Below, piece after piece: positions 41,403 through 49,729 of a DNA stretch of 64,000 nucleotides. The translations under genes and the position numbers were made by a program. The stretch lies in assembly GCA_004322275.1 (NCBI GenBank), contig SCTA01000032.1:1-64000 (forward strand), given 5' to 3'. How positions within the stretch are numbered: position 1 is the first letter of the stretch; every line of letters starts with the position of its first letter. A model generated the notes under the pieces. It saw only the letters and a program-made list of their open reading frames with translations. It made no database searches and was not told where the DNA came from. This DNA comes from a bacterium. GTDB taxonomy: Bacteria; Desulfobacterota; Deferrisomatia; Deferrisomatales; BM512.

Positions 41403-42281
41403 ATGGCCTCCAGAGTCGCGGGCAGGGTTCGGGAACTGCTCGAAATGATTAAGTTTTCGCACACGATCTTCGCGCTGCCCTTCGCGCTCACCGCTCTGGT
41501 GCTGGCGTCGCGGGGGCTGCCGGAGGTCCGTGTCCTTTTCTGGGTGGTCGTAGCGATGGCGGGGGCGAGGACTACGGCGATGGCGTGGAACCGCATAGCC
41601 GACCGCGAGATCGACGCGAAAAATCCGCGCACCGCCTCGCGCCATATCCCCAGCGGCAAGGTCTCGATGGTGGACGCCTGGCTCCTTGCCCTAGGCGGCG
41701 CAGTGCTGCTGGAAATCGCCGCCTGGAAGCTGAACCCTCTCTGCCTCAAGCTTTCGCCGGTGGCCCTCGGCGCTGTCTTTCTCTACCCCTTCACCAAGCG
41801 CTTCACGGCGCTCTGCCACTATTTCCTTGGCGTCTGCCTCGCCGGAGCGCCGCTGGGGGCCTGGATAGCCGTGCGCGGCGAGTGGAACTTCGAGATCGTG
41901 CCGCTCGCGGTGGCGGTGGTGGTCTGGGTGGCGGGCTTCGACATCCTTTACGCCCTCCAGGACCTCGATTTCGACATGAAGGAGGGGCTTAAATCCGTCC
42001 CGGCCCGCCTCGGCGTCCAGGGATCGCTCTTTCTGGCGAAAATCCTTCACGTTCTGATGATGGGAATCCTGATATGGCAGATTCCCCTCTTCGGGCTGGG
42101 ATATATCTACGGCGCGGGGCTTCTTGCCGTCGCCGCTCTCTTCATCTACGAGCACTCCCTCCTGAAACCGGACGATCTCTCGAAGCTCGACGCCGCTTTT
42201 TTCAACATGAACGGGGTAATAAGCGTCGTCGTCTTCGTCTCGGTTCTTCTGGACGTGCTGATTCTTAAAGGCGCGAAATGA
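41403..42281 (+). CDS. ubiA: UbiA-family prenyltransferase (menaquinone pathway)
   Basis: 292 residues with eight or so membrane segments. The two Asp-rich prenyl-diphosphate sites are clear: NRIADREIDAKNPRTASR and DILYALQDLDFDMKEGLKSVPARLG. It attaches a polyprenyl chain to an aromatic acid. Because mqnE and mqnC overlap it directly downstream, it is most likely the prenyltransferase of the futalosine menaquinone route (MqnP) rather than of ubiquinone synthesis. ATG 41403. The stop overlaps mqnE by four bases. Confidence 0.88.
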   Translation: MASRVAGRVRELLEMIKFSHTIFALPFALTALVLASRGLPEVRVLFWVVVAMAGARTTAMAWNRIADREIDAKNPRTASRHIPSGKVSMVDAWLLALGGAVLLEIAAWKLNPLCLKLSPVALGAVFLYPFTKRFTALCHYFLGVCLAGAPLGAWIAVRGEWNFEIVPLAVAVVVWVAGFDILYALQDLDFDMKEGLKSVPARLGVQGSLFLAKILHVLMMGILIWQIPLFGLGYIYGAGLLAVAALFIYEHSLLKPDDLSKLDAAFFNMNGVISVVVFVSVLLDVLILKGAK

Positions 42282-43357
42282 ACACCGGCGATATTCTGAA
42301 AAAAGCGCTGGACGGCGGACGGCTCACCGAGGAGGAGGGGGTTGCCCTCTTCCGGACGGACGACCTTCTCTCTCTGGGCGAGGCTGCGGGAGAGGTTAAC
42401 GCCAAAAAGAACGGCGAGACCGTCTATTACAACGTCAACCGCCACATAAACCCGACCAACCTCTGCGTCAACCGCTGCCGTTTCTGCGCCTTCAGCCGTA
42501 GCGAGGGCGAGGAGGGGGCCTACCTCCTGACCGCCGAAGAGATTCTCCGAAAGGCCGGAGAGGCGGCGGGCGAGGGGGCCACGGAGATTCACATGGTCGG
42601 CGGGCTCCATCCCACCCTTCCGCTCGACTGGTATCTCGACGTTATCCGCGAAATAAAAACGCGCCATCCGGGCCTCCACGTAAAGGGTTTTACCGCCGTG
42701 GAGATCGACCATTTCGCGAAAATCACCGGCGTGTCCGCCGAAACGGTGCTCAGAAGGCTCATCGGAGCCGGGCTCGGCTCGATGCCCGGCGGAGGGGCGG
42801 AGATACTGGCCGAAGAAACGCGAAAAAGAATCTGCCCGGAGAAGATTTCCGGCAGGCGCTGGCTCGAAATCATGGAGACCGCGCACAACCTCGGTCTTAT
42901 GACCAACGCGACGATGCTTTACGGCCACGTGGAATCGCTGGAGGACAGGGTGCGCCACATGGTGCTCCTCCGCGAGCTTCAGGACCGCACCGGCAACTTT
43001 CAGGTCTTCATTCCCCTCGCTTTCCAGCCCAGGGGGAGCGATCTCGCCAGCGGTTCGCAGACCACCGGCTGCGACGACCTCAAGACCCTCGCCGTCGCCC
43101 GCCTTTTTCTGGACAACTTCCGCCACGTAAAGGCCTACTGGGTGATGCTGGGGGAAAAGATAGCGCAGATAAGCCTCTACTTCGGGGTCAACGACCTCGA
43201 CGGCACCGTGGTGGAGGAGAAGATTGCCCACGACGCCGGTGCGACCAGCAGGGAGGGAATGACCCGCCCGGGGCTGGTGGCCCTCATCGAGGAGGCGGGG
43301 AAGACCGCCGTAGAGCGCGATTCCCTCTACAGGCCGGTAGCAAGGGGGGAGGGATGA
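42278..43357 (+). CDS. mqnE: Aminofutalosine synthase (radical SAM)
   Basis: 359 residues. The radical SAM cluster motif is CVNRCRFCAF, followed by MVGGLHPTLPLDWYLD and GxGSMPGGGAEI, typical of the MqnE/MqnC/CofGH group. It joins S-adenosylmethionine-derived adenosyl to the chorismate-derived enolpyruvyl benzoate in menaquinone synthesis. Order ubiA-mqnE-mqnC with ATGA overlaps on both sides supports the assignment; MqnE versus MqnC was decided by the NPTNLCVNRC type N-terminus. Confidence 0.9.
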   Translation: MNTGDILKKALDGGRLTEEEGVALFRTDDLLSLGEAAGEVNAKKNGETVYYNVNRHINPTNLCVNRCRFCAFSRSEGEEGAYLLTAEEILRKAGEAAGEGATEIHMVGGLHPTLPLDWYLDVIREIKTRHPGLHVKGFTAVEIDHFAKITGVSAETVLRRLIGAGLGSMPGGGAEILAEETRKRICPEKISGRRWLEIMETAHNLGLMTNATMLYGHVESLEDRVRHMVLLRELQDRTGNFQVFIPLAFQPRGSDLASGSQTTGCDDLKTLAVARLFLDNFRHVKAYWVMLGEKIAQISLYFGVNDLDGTVVEEKIAHDAGATSREGMTRPGLVALIEEAGKTAVERDSLYRPVARGEG

Positions 43358-44397
43358 AGATAATAGATTCGCAAGAAGCCCTCCGCCTGCTTCGCGAGGA
43401 GCCCTTTCTGAAGCTTGCGAAAATGGCCGACGAGGTGCGCAGGGAAAAGCACCCCGAGGGGATCGTCACCTTCGTGGTGGACCGGAACATAAACTACTCG
43501 AACGTCTGCGTCTGCCAGTGCAAATTCTGCGCTTTCTGGCGCGCCCCCGGCTCCGAAGAGGGTTACCTGCTCGCGCGGGACGAAATCTTCAAAAAGATAG
43601 AGGAACTGGTCGAGCAGGGGGGAACCCAGATTCTCATGCAGGGCGGGCTCCACCCCGACCTCGCGATCGAGTGGTTCGAGGAGCTTTTTGGCGCTATAAG
43701 CGAGCGCTTCCCCGCCGTCCGCATCCACAGCCTTTCCCCCGCCGAGATACTTCACATCTCGAAGATTTCGGGAATACCGCTCGAAGAGTGCCTGAGAAGG
43801 CTTCGCGCCTCGGGACTCGAATCGATACCCGGCGGCGGCGCGGAGGTCCTCGTGGACAGCGTCCGGGAGAAGATTAGCCCCAACAAGATCGGCTGGAAGG
43901 ACTGGGCGAGGGTGATGGAGACCGCCCAGACGATGGGGATGGGAACCACGGCGACGATGATGTTCGGCTCCTCGGAAAGCGACGAGGATATCGTCCTCCA
44001 CCTCTTCAGGCTTCGCGAAATTCAGGAAAAGACCGGAGGATTCACGGCTTTCATACCCTGGACCTTCCAGCCCTCTCATACCGAACTCGGCCGGGAGACC
44101 GGTCAGGGACCGGCGAGCGCGGTGAGATATTTACGAGTCCTTGCCCTCTCGCGCATAGTGCTTTACAATTTCTCGAACATTCAGGGTTCCTGGGTCACCC
44201 AGGGAGAGAAGGTCGCGCAGGTCGCCCTCAGCTTCGGCGCGAACGATCTGGGCTCGACCATGCTTGAGGAAAACGTCGTTGCGGCGGCGGGGGTGCGCTT
44301 CCGCCTCGATATAAAGCGCCTTACGGCCATTATAAAAGACGCCGGGTTCAGGGCCGCCCAGCGCACCACCGATTATAAGATTATAAAATTCCTGTAA
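43354..44397 (+). CDS. mqnC: Cyclic dehypoxanthinyl futalosine synthase (radical SAM)
   Basis: 347 residues. The radical SAM motif CVCQCKFCAFWR follows VDRNINYSNVC, and QGGLHPDLAIEWFE plus GLESIPGGGAEV match MqnC. It cyclises dehypoxanthine futalosine in menaquinone biosynthesis. Start overlaps the mqnE stop (ATGA). Menaquinone would be the membrane electron carrier feeding the cytochrome locus in this genome. Confidence 0.9.
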   Translation: MKIIDSQEALRLLREEPFLKLAKMADEVRREKHPEGIVTFVVDRNINYSNVCVCQCKFCAFWRAPGSEEGYLLARDEIFKKIEELVEQGGTQILMQGGLHPDLAIEWFEELFGAISERFPAVRIHSLSPAEILHISKISGIPLEECLRRLRASGLESIPGGGAEVLVDSVREKISPNKIGWKDWARVMETAQTMGMGTTATMMFGSSESDEDIVLHLFRLREIQEKTGGFTAFIPWTFQPSHTELGRETGQGPASAVRYLRVLALSRIVLYNFSNIQGSWVTQGEKVAQVALSFGANDLGSTMLEENVVAAAGVRFRLDIKRLTAIIKDAGFRAAQRTTDYKIIKFL

Positions 44398-44436
44398 CCT
44401 AGTGCGGGCAGGCCACCCGCCGGAGGACCGTTAAAG

Positions 44437-44769
44437 ATGGACAGACGAAGAGATCCCCGTTACGACAGGGAGCTTGAATTCGGGATTAAGGGTCTCGGCG
44501 GCGAGCTTTTGCCGGCCAGATCGGTAAATATCTCCACGCGCGGACTAAGCTGCGTCGTTTCGCATGAAATTCCCGCGATGAGCAAGCTGAAGGTGGCGAT
44601 GGAGCTTCCACTTGACAGCGGCGGGAAGGGACGGCTCGAATGCGAAGGCGTCGTCGTCCGCAGCGAGAGACAGGATGACGGGGATTATAATATCGCCATC
44701 TATTTTTTGAGCGTCGACAGGGAGTGCGCCGCGCTCATTTCCGAATATCTCGAAGAAAGCTCAAAGTAA
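44437..44769 (+). CDS. PilZ domain protein
   Basis: 110 residues, a single PilZ domain. The c-di-GMP-binding signature is present: RRRDPR at residues 3-8 and NISTRGLSC about 27 residues later, equivalent to RxxxR and D/NxSxxG. It would act as a soluble c-di-GMP receptor affecting motility, pili or matrix by contact with a partner. It is a lone gene, 39 bases after mqnC, followed by its own terminator. Confidence 0.88.
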   Translation: MDRRRDPRYDRELEFGIKGLGGELLPARSVNISTRGLSCVVSHEIPAMSKLKVAMELPLDSGGKGRLECEGVVVRSERQDDGDYNIAIYFLSVDRECAALISEYLEESSK

Positions 44770-44789
44770 GGTCTTTATTGAAATACGAG

Positions 44790-44820
44790 GAGGCGGCCCC
44801 CAGCGGAGCCGCCTCTTTTT
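44790..44820 (+). terminator. Terminator after PilZ gene
   Basis: Stem GAGGCGGC (44790-44797) with GCCGCCTC (44808-44815), followed by TTTTT. Confidence 0.88.
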
Positions 44821-44900
44821 ATTTGCCGGGGAGCGGCAAACCCGGCCGGGCGGGTTGCCCTTTTCGCCTCCCTCTTCTATCATGTCTAATTGCTCATTCA

Positions 44901-45079
44901 GGGCTTGTCCGTAAATAGGCATTTCGGAGATCGCGCCGGATTTTGAGAGCGATTTTGTCGCGAAGACTGAGCAAAACCGCAGGCGTAGTTGTTCTACGTC
45001 GAGGTTTTGCGATTGATGAGCGGCAAAAGCGGGCCAAAAGCCGGATGCGAGAACGAAGGTTTTATTTACGGACAAACCC
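44901..45079. mobile_element. 179-base MITE-like element with 17-base terminal inverted repeats
   Basis: GGGCTTGTCCGTAAATA at 44901-44917 is matched in inverse by 45063-45079 (16 of 17). The inside is non-coding. It ends 22 bases before the GTG of the SNF2 helicase gene, so it probably carries or replaces part of that gene's leader. Confidence 0.65.
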
Positions 45080-45101
45080 TTAATCGATCGGAGGTTCACA
45101 G

Positions 45102-48100
45102 GTGCCCCAGGCGGTTGATCAGCGGCGTACGGCCCTTGAGATTGAAGCCCTCGCTTCCCCGGCGGTGCGGGCGAGGGGACGCTCCCTCCAGCAGTCGGGC
45201 CGCGTTGCGGAGATGTCGGAGCACGCGGGGCCTTCGGCGTCGCTTGTGGAGGGAAAGGTTTTCGACGACGGAGAGAGCTACCGCGTCTCCCTCAGCATCG
45301 AGGCTCGATACGCAAAAACCTCCTGCACCTGCAACGGGGAACAGCCCTGCAGCCACGCGGTGGCGCTTGCACGGCAATGGGCCAGAGCCAGAGAGGGGCA
45401 GCCGAGGGGCAGCCAGTGGCGCGCGCTTATCGAGCGCATAGCACCCCGCAAGGCCTACCGCGTGCCGATGGAGGGCGAGCGCGCCTTCATCCACTGGCTT
45501 TCGCTCTCGCTTGACAGGGGGAATTTCTGGACGCTCTCGATCTCCTGGCGCGAGCACCGGCCAAACGCCCGTACCCTCGGCCGTGGGAGAAAGCTCTCTC
45601 CCGGCGAGATTTTCGTAAATCCCCCGGTTTCCATGACCCCTCTCGACCGCAGAGTCTTCGACGTCATCTTCGGAAGGAATCCGGAGCGCCCCATATCCAA
45701 AGCCGAGGTCCCCATACCGAACGAACTCGTCGAGCCCACTCTTCGCGCCCTCTCCCAGACTCTCTACGTCTACTGGGAAGGGTCCGGGGAGCGCGCGGCG
45801 TTCGAGCCCAAGCCGGTGCTGCCGCACATGGAGGTGAGGGAAACCCAGCAGGGGCTCTTCGTGGACTGCTCCCTGGCCTTCCCCGGCGGCCGCCCCTGGG
45901 ACGCCCCGGCGAGAATAATCGGCTCGCGCTATCCGTGGGCGGAGTATGACGGCACACTCCGGCGCGTAATCGGAGCGGCGGACGGCCTTTCCCTCTCCAT
46001 CCTCCTCACCGAAGGCACGGTGGTCCCCCAGGCGGAAGTCCCCTCCTTCCTCACCAGCGGCATTTCCGCCCTCGACGGCTGGGGGGTCGAGATCGACCTT
46101 CTGCTGGAATCCGGCAGAACCTTCGGCATCTCCGAGACCCCCTCTCCCCGCCTCTATCTGGACGAGGAGGAGGGAGTCCTAAAGGGTTCGCTCTCCTTTT
46201 TCTACGGCGACTGCGAGGTTCTGGCCGACAATCCCGACCCGGTGATACTCTTCGGAGCCGGTGAGGTGAGGCCGTCGCTCCGGCGGGATCTCGAAGCCGA
46301 GTTCGAGGCGGTGAAGACCCTGCGGGCCTTGGGATTCAAGCTCACGGAGCCCGGTAAATTCGAGATAGAGGGGGACAAGGCCTTCGATTTCATCCTCACC
46401 GGCATAAAGACGTTGCCCGAGGGTTGGGAGGTCTTCGGGAAGGAATCCCTGAAGACTCACCGCGTCCGCTCCTCCCCGGTCAGCCTTCGGGTGAAGATAT
46501 CCTCGGGAATCGACTGGCTCGACCTCGAAGCCACCGCCAGCGTCGAGGGCGAGGAGGCCCGCTTCGAGGAGATAATGAAGGCTCTCGAACGCCACTCCCG
46601 CTACGTGCGCCTCGGAGACGGCAGCCGCGCCGTCCTCCCGGAGGAGTGGCTTACCCGGCTTTCCGCCGTGGGACATCTCGACCTCTCCGGCGGTAAGGCG
46701 AGGATAAAGAACTATCAGGCGCAGACCGCTATGGATTTCGCCTCCCTCGCCGAAGACCTCCAGATTGAAAACGAAGAGCAGTGGAAAAAGCTGGCGGAAG
46801 GGTTTTTCGCGGGGGAATCCGACAAGACGCCGCTGCCCAGGGGGCTCGGCTGTGAGCTTCGTCCCTATCAGGTGCGCGGCTACCGTTGGCTTTTGTTTCT
46901 CGAATCGATGGACCTCGGCGGAGTGCTGGCCGACGACATGGGCCTCGGAAAGACGGTGCAGGCGCTAGCGCTGCTCCTCCACCTGCGGGAAACGGGAATA
47001 AAGGCCCCGACCCTCATCGTCGCGCCCACCTCCGTCGTCCCCAACTGGGAGGCGGAGATACGCGCCCACGCGCCGGGGCTGACCTATCTGCGCTACCACG
47101 GCGCGGAGCGAGCCTTCCTCAAGGACGAGATTCTCTCCTCCGACATCGTCATAACAAGCTACGCCGTTATGCGGCGGGACATAGAGTTTCTCCAGTCGGT
47201 GGAGTGGAACTACGTGATGCTCGACGAGGCGCAGGCGATAAAGAACGCCGCGACCCTCACCGCCAAATCGGCGAGGAAGCTCCCCGCGCGAAGGAGGCTC
47301 TCCCTAACCGGCACGCCCCTTGAAAACAATCTCGGCGAGCTGTGGAGCCAGTTCTGTTTTCTCATGCCGGAGCTTCTCGGCTCCGAGCGGCACTTCACCG
47401 AGCATTACCTCAAGCCCATCGCGAAGGGCGACGAGAGCGCCGCCGGAGCGCTGCGGAGCAAGATACGCCCCTTCATCCTCCGAAGGCTAAAGCCCGAGGT
47501 AGCGCCTGAGCTGCCCGAGAAGATCGAGAACCTCCTCTACAGCGAGTTCACCCCGGCGCAGGCGAAGCTCTACCGCTCCCTGCTTCTGGCGGGGAGGGAG
47601 AAGGTCTTCCGCGCCGTCGAAGAGACGGGCTTCTCAAAGGCGAGAAACTGCGTGCTCGACGTGCTTTTGCGCCTCCGGCAGGTCTGCTGCCACCCGGCGG
47701 TAATCCCCGGCGGGGTCGGCGCGGGGGTCGGCTCGGCCAAATTCGACCAGTTCTGCGATTTCGTCACCGAGGTAGTAGCAGAGGGACATAAGATACTGGT
47801 CTACAGCCAGTTCGTGCAGGTGCTCAAGATTCTCCGCGCCTGGTTCGAGGAGGCGGGCATAAGCCACCTCTATCTCGACGGCCGCACCCGCGACCGCGAA
47901 ACCCGCGTGAGAAGGTTTCAGGAAGACGAATCGGTCAAGGCCTTTCTCGTCAGTCTTAAGGCGGGCGGCACCGGCCTCAACCTCACCGGAGCGGATTACG
48001 TAATTCTCTTCGACCCGTGGTGGAACCCCGCCGTCGAAGAGCAGGCCGCCGACCGCGCCCACCGGATAGGGCAGACGAGGACGGTCTTCTCCTACAAGAT

Positions 48101-48248
48101 GATAGCCAAGAACTCCGTCGAGGAGAAAATTCAGGAGCTGGCGGGCAAAAAGAGAAAGCTCACCAGCGAATTCGTACGCCCCGGCGACCTGACCGGCCCT
48201 CTCATCGAGGAATCGGATCTTGACGATCTTTTCAGGATTCAGGACTAA
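45102..48248 (+). CDS. SNF2-family helicase with SWIM zinc finger
   Basis: 1048 residues. A SWIM finger CTCNGEQPCSHAVAL lies near residue 68. A long middle region precedes the SNF2 ATPase core that starts near 585 with ADDMGLGKTVQ (motif I), DEAQ (motif II), TGTPLENN (motif III) and the C-terminal helicase lobe with DPWWNPAVEEQAADRAHRIGQT (motif VI). Such bacterial HepA/RapA-like proteins remodel nucleic acid-protein complexes and can recycle RNA polymerase; some belong to defence clusters, but no such partners are adjacent. GTG 45102 is preceded by CGGAGG. The insertion element at 44901-45079 ends just upstream. Confidence 0.9.
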   Translation: MPQAVDQRRTALEIEALASPAVRARGRSLQQSGRVAEMSEHAGPSASLVEGKVFDDGESYRVSLSIEARYAKTSCTCNGEQPCSHAVALARQWARAREGQPRGSQWRALIERIAPRKAYRVPMEGERAFIHWLSLSLDRGNFWTLSISWREHRPNARTLGRGRKLSPGEIFVNPPVSMTPLDRRVFDVIFGRNPERPISKAEVPIPNELVEPTLRALSQTLYVYWEGSGERAAFEPKPVLPHMEVRETQQGLFVDCSLAFPGGRPWDAPARIIGSRYPWAEYDGTLRRVIGAADGLSLSILLTEGTVVPQAEVPSFLTSGISALDGWGVEIDLLLESGRTFGISETPSPRLYLDEEEGVLKGSLSFFYGDCEVLADNPDPVILFGAGEVRPSLRRDLEAEFEAVKTLRALGFKLTEPGKFEIEGDKAFDFILTGIKTLPEGWEVFGKESLKTHRVRSSPVSLRVKISSGIDWLDLEATASVEGEEARFEEIMKALERHSRYVRLGDGSRAVLPEEWLTRLSAVGHLDLSGGKARIKNYQAQTAMDFASLAEDLQIENEEQWKKLAEGFFAGESDKTPLPRGLGCELRPYQVRGYRWLLFLESMDLGGVLADDMGLGKTVQALALLLHLRETGIKAPTLIVAPTSVVPNWEAEIRAHAPGLTYLRYHGAERAFLKDEILSSDIVITSYAVMRRDIEFLQSVEWNYVMLDEAQAIKNAATLTAKSARKLPARRRLSLTGTPLENNLGELWSQFCFLMPELLGSERHFTEHYLKPIAKGDESAAGALRSKIRPFILRRLKPEVAPELPEKIENLLYSEFTPAQAKLYRSLLLAGREKVFRAVEETGFSKARNCVLDVLLRLRQVCCHPAVIPGGVGAGVGSAKFDQFCDFVTEVVAEGHKILVYSQFVQVLKILRAWFEEAGISHLYLDGRTRDRETRVRRFQEDESVKAFLVSLKAGGTGLNLTGADYVILFDPWWNPAVEEQAADRAHRIGQTRTVFSYKMIAKNSVEEKIQELAGKKRKLTSEFVRPGDLTGPLIEESDLDDLFRIQD

Positions 48249-48249
48249 A

Positions 48250-48387
48250 GGCTGTTAAAAACTGTTGCGAGCCTGTGTTTTCTGCGTCGCATGCTCGCTC
48301 GGGCGCTCGCCTAACAAACGGTTATGTCTCGCTTCTCGCTCCGCGTCTCCTTGAAACCGGGGCTTCTCTCGACGTTTTTCGACAGCC
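48250..48387. repeat. GGCTGTT...ACAGCC element, long copy
   Basis: Starts GGCTGTTAAAAACTGTTGCGAGCC and ends CTCTCGACGTTTTTCGACAGCC; the ends are imperfect inverted repeats. The same ends occur in a 55-base version at 53937-53991. It fills the gap between the SNF2 gene and the small Cys-rich gene. Confidence 0.6.
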
Positions 48388-48401
48388 TTTTGGGGATTAA
48401 A

Positions 48402-48593
48402 ATGGAGTGTACTAAAGACAAAAACCTGAAGGACTGCCCCTGCACCTACACCTCCTGCGACAAGCGGGGAGTCTGCTGCAAGTGCGTCGCCTACCACCGG
48501 GCGAAGGGCCAGATGGTCGCCTGCTACTTCACCCCCGAGGCCGAGCGCACCTACGACCGCTCTACGAAGGCTTTTCTGGCCCAGTTCAAGTAA
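48402..48593 (+). CDS. Small cysteine-rich DUF6485-like protein
   Basis: 63 residues from ATG 48402; the longer frame from 48324 would run through the repeat element, so the shorter form is chosen (GGGGATTAAA upstream). Seven cysteines lie in the first 45 residues: CTKDKNLKDCPCTYTSC, then GVCCKC, then VACYF. This pattern matches the DUF6485 family of small proteins from anaerobes, function unknown; metal or cluster binding is likely. Confidence 0.75.
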   Translation: MECTKDKNLKDCPCTYTSCDKRGVCCKCVAYHRAKGQMVACYFTPEAERTYDRSTKAFLAQFK

Positions 48594-48715
48594 AGGAATC
48601 CAGACTAGGCGGCGGAACGTATTGGACCGCCTTTTCTGCAACAGGGAGGTTTTGCGCTAAAATGTACGGTGAAGCTGCCGGGAGGCAAAGTATCCAGCAT
48701 TCCAGGAGGCGTCCC

Positions 48716-49426
48716 ATGAGCACGATCATCGGTATCGCAGCCATGATCCTTCTTCTGATGTTTTTCGCGCCCCTTTCGGAGGCCGCCGAGAAGATAACCT
48801 TTTCCCCGGTAACCCACGCGAGCGTCGTCATACAGGCGCAGGGAAAGGTGATCTACGTCGATCCCACCGGAGACATCGCCTCCTACGCCGGGCAGAGCCC
48901 GCAGGCGGTGGTTCTCATAACCCACGGACACTACGATCATTTCGTTCCCGAGCTCCTGACCTCCCTTCGGATGCGCGGGGCCGAGGTCTACGGCCCGAAG
49001 TCCGTAATCGACAAGCTCGGCTTCGGCGAGGTGATTCAGAACGGCGAGACGGTAAAGGCCGGTACGATAACTATCGAGGCCGTCCCCGCCTACAACACCA
49101 GCCCGGAAAAGAAGGAGTTTCATCCCAGAGGGCGCGACAACGGCTACGTGATAACGCTGGAAGGAAAGCGGATATATATCTCCGGCGATACCGAGGATAC
49201 CCCCGAGGCTCGCGCGCTCAAAAAGATAGACTACGCCTTCGTCTGCATGAACCTTCCCTACACCATGAGCGTCGAGCAGGCCTCCTCGCTTGTCCTCGCC
49301 GTAAAGCCGAAAGTCGTCATTCCGTACCACTACCGCGGCAAGGACGGCATGAGCAATATCGCGAAGTTCAGGGAGCTGGTATCGAAGGACAAGAATATTG
49401 AAGTGCGGGAGATGAAGTGGTACTGA
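48716..49426 (+). CDS. Exported metallo-beta-lactamase-fold hydrolase
   Basis: About 236 residues. ATG 48716 is chosen because CCAGGAGGCGTCCC precedes it and it starts a signal peptide (cleavage near SEAAE); the frame is open to 48482 but that overlaps the previous gene. Metal-binding motif THGHYDHF near residue 69 and later GDTEDTPEAR and the C-terminal PYHYRG match the MBL-fold UlaG-like group. A periplasmic metal-dependent hydrolase is expected; substrate unknown. Confidence 0.85.
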   Translation: MSTIIGIAAMILLLMFFAPLSEAAEKITFSPVTHASVVIQAQGKVIYVDPTGDIASYAGQSPQAVVLITHGHYDHFVPELLTSLRMRGAEVYGPKSVIDKLGFGEVIQNGETVKAGTITIEAVPAYNTSPEKKEFHPRGRDNGYVITLEGKRIYISGDTEDTPEARALKKIDYAFVCMNLPYTMSVEQASSLVLAVKPKVVIPYHYRGKDGMSNIAKFRELVSKDKNIEVREMKWY

Positions 49427-49729
49427 GTTGCGTAGAGCGGCAAAACAAGTAGTTGCATTTATCGGAGGTGCCCTTTCATGTGAACTTTAATGCATCCCTA
49501 GGTTAATGATGTCCCATATAATATTAAGCATAAAAAAGCAGCCCTTAAAGGTATTGCTTTCCTTGTAATATCCACCAAAAAATGATACGAGTAAGGTATT
49601 GAGTTATTTTTTGGCGCTTGTATGCAGAAAGAAGTTTAGCGTGATTGCTTAAAAAAAAGACCATAGTTGTCCGCTTAAGGAAGCCCAATGTTTCGGCGGC
49701 CAAAAATTAATTTTTGGAGGGTAGTCATC
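49427..49729. other. A+T-richer intergenic region
   Basis: About 300 bases with lower G+C than surroundings and no gene, repeat or terminator that I can support. The ribosome site GGAGGG for the LRR gene is at 49716. An upstream in-frame ATG at 49688 lacks one. Confidence 0.4.
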
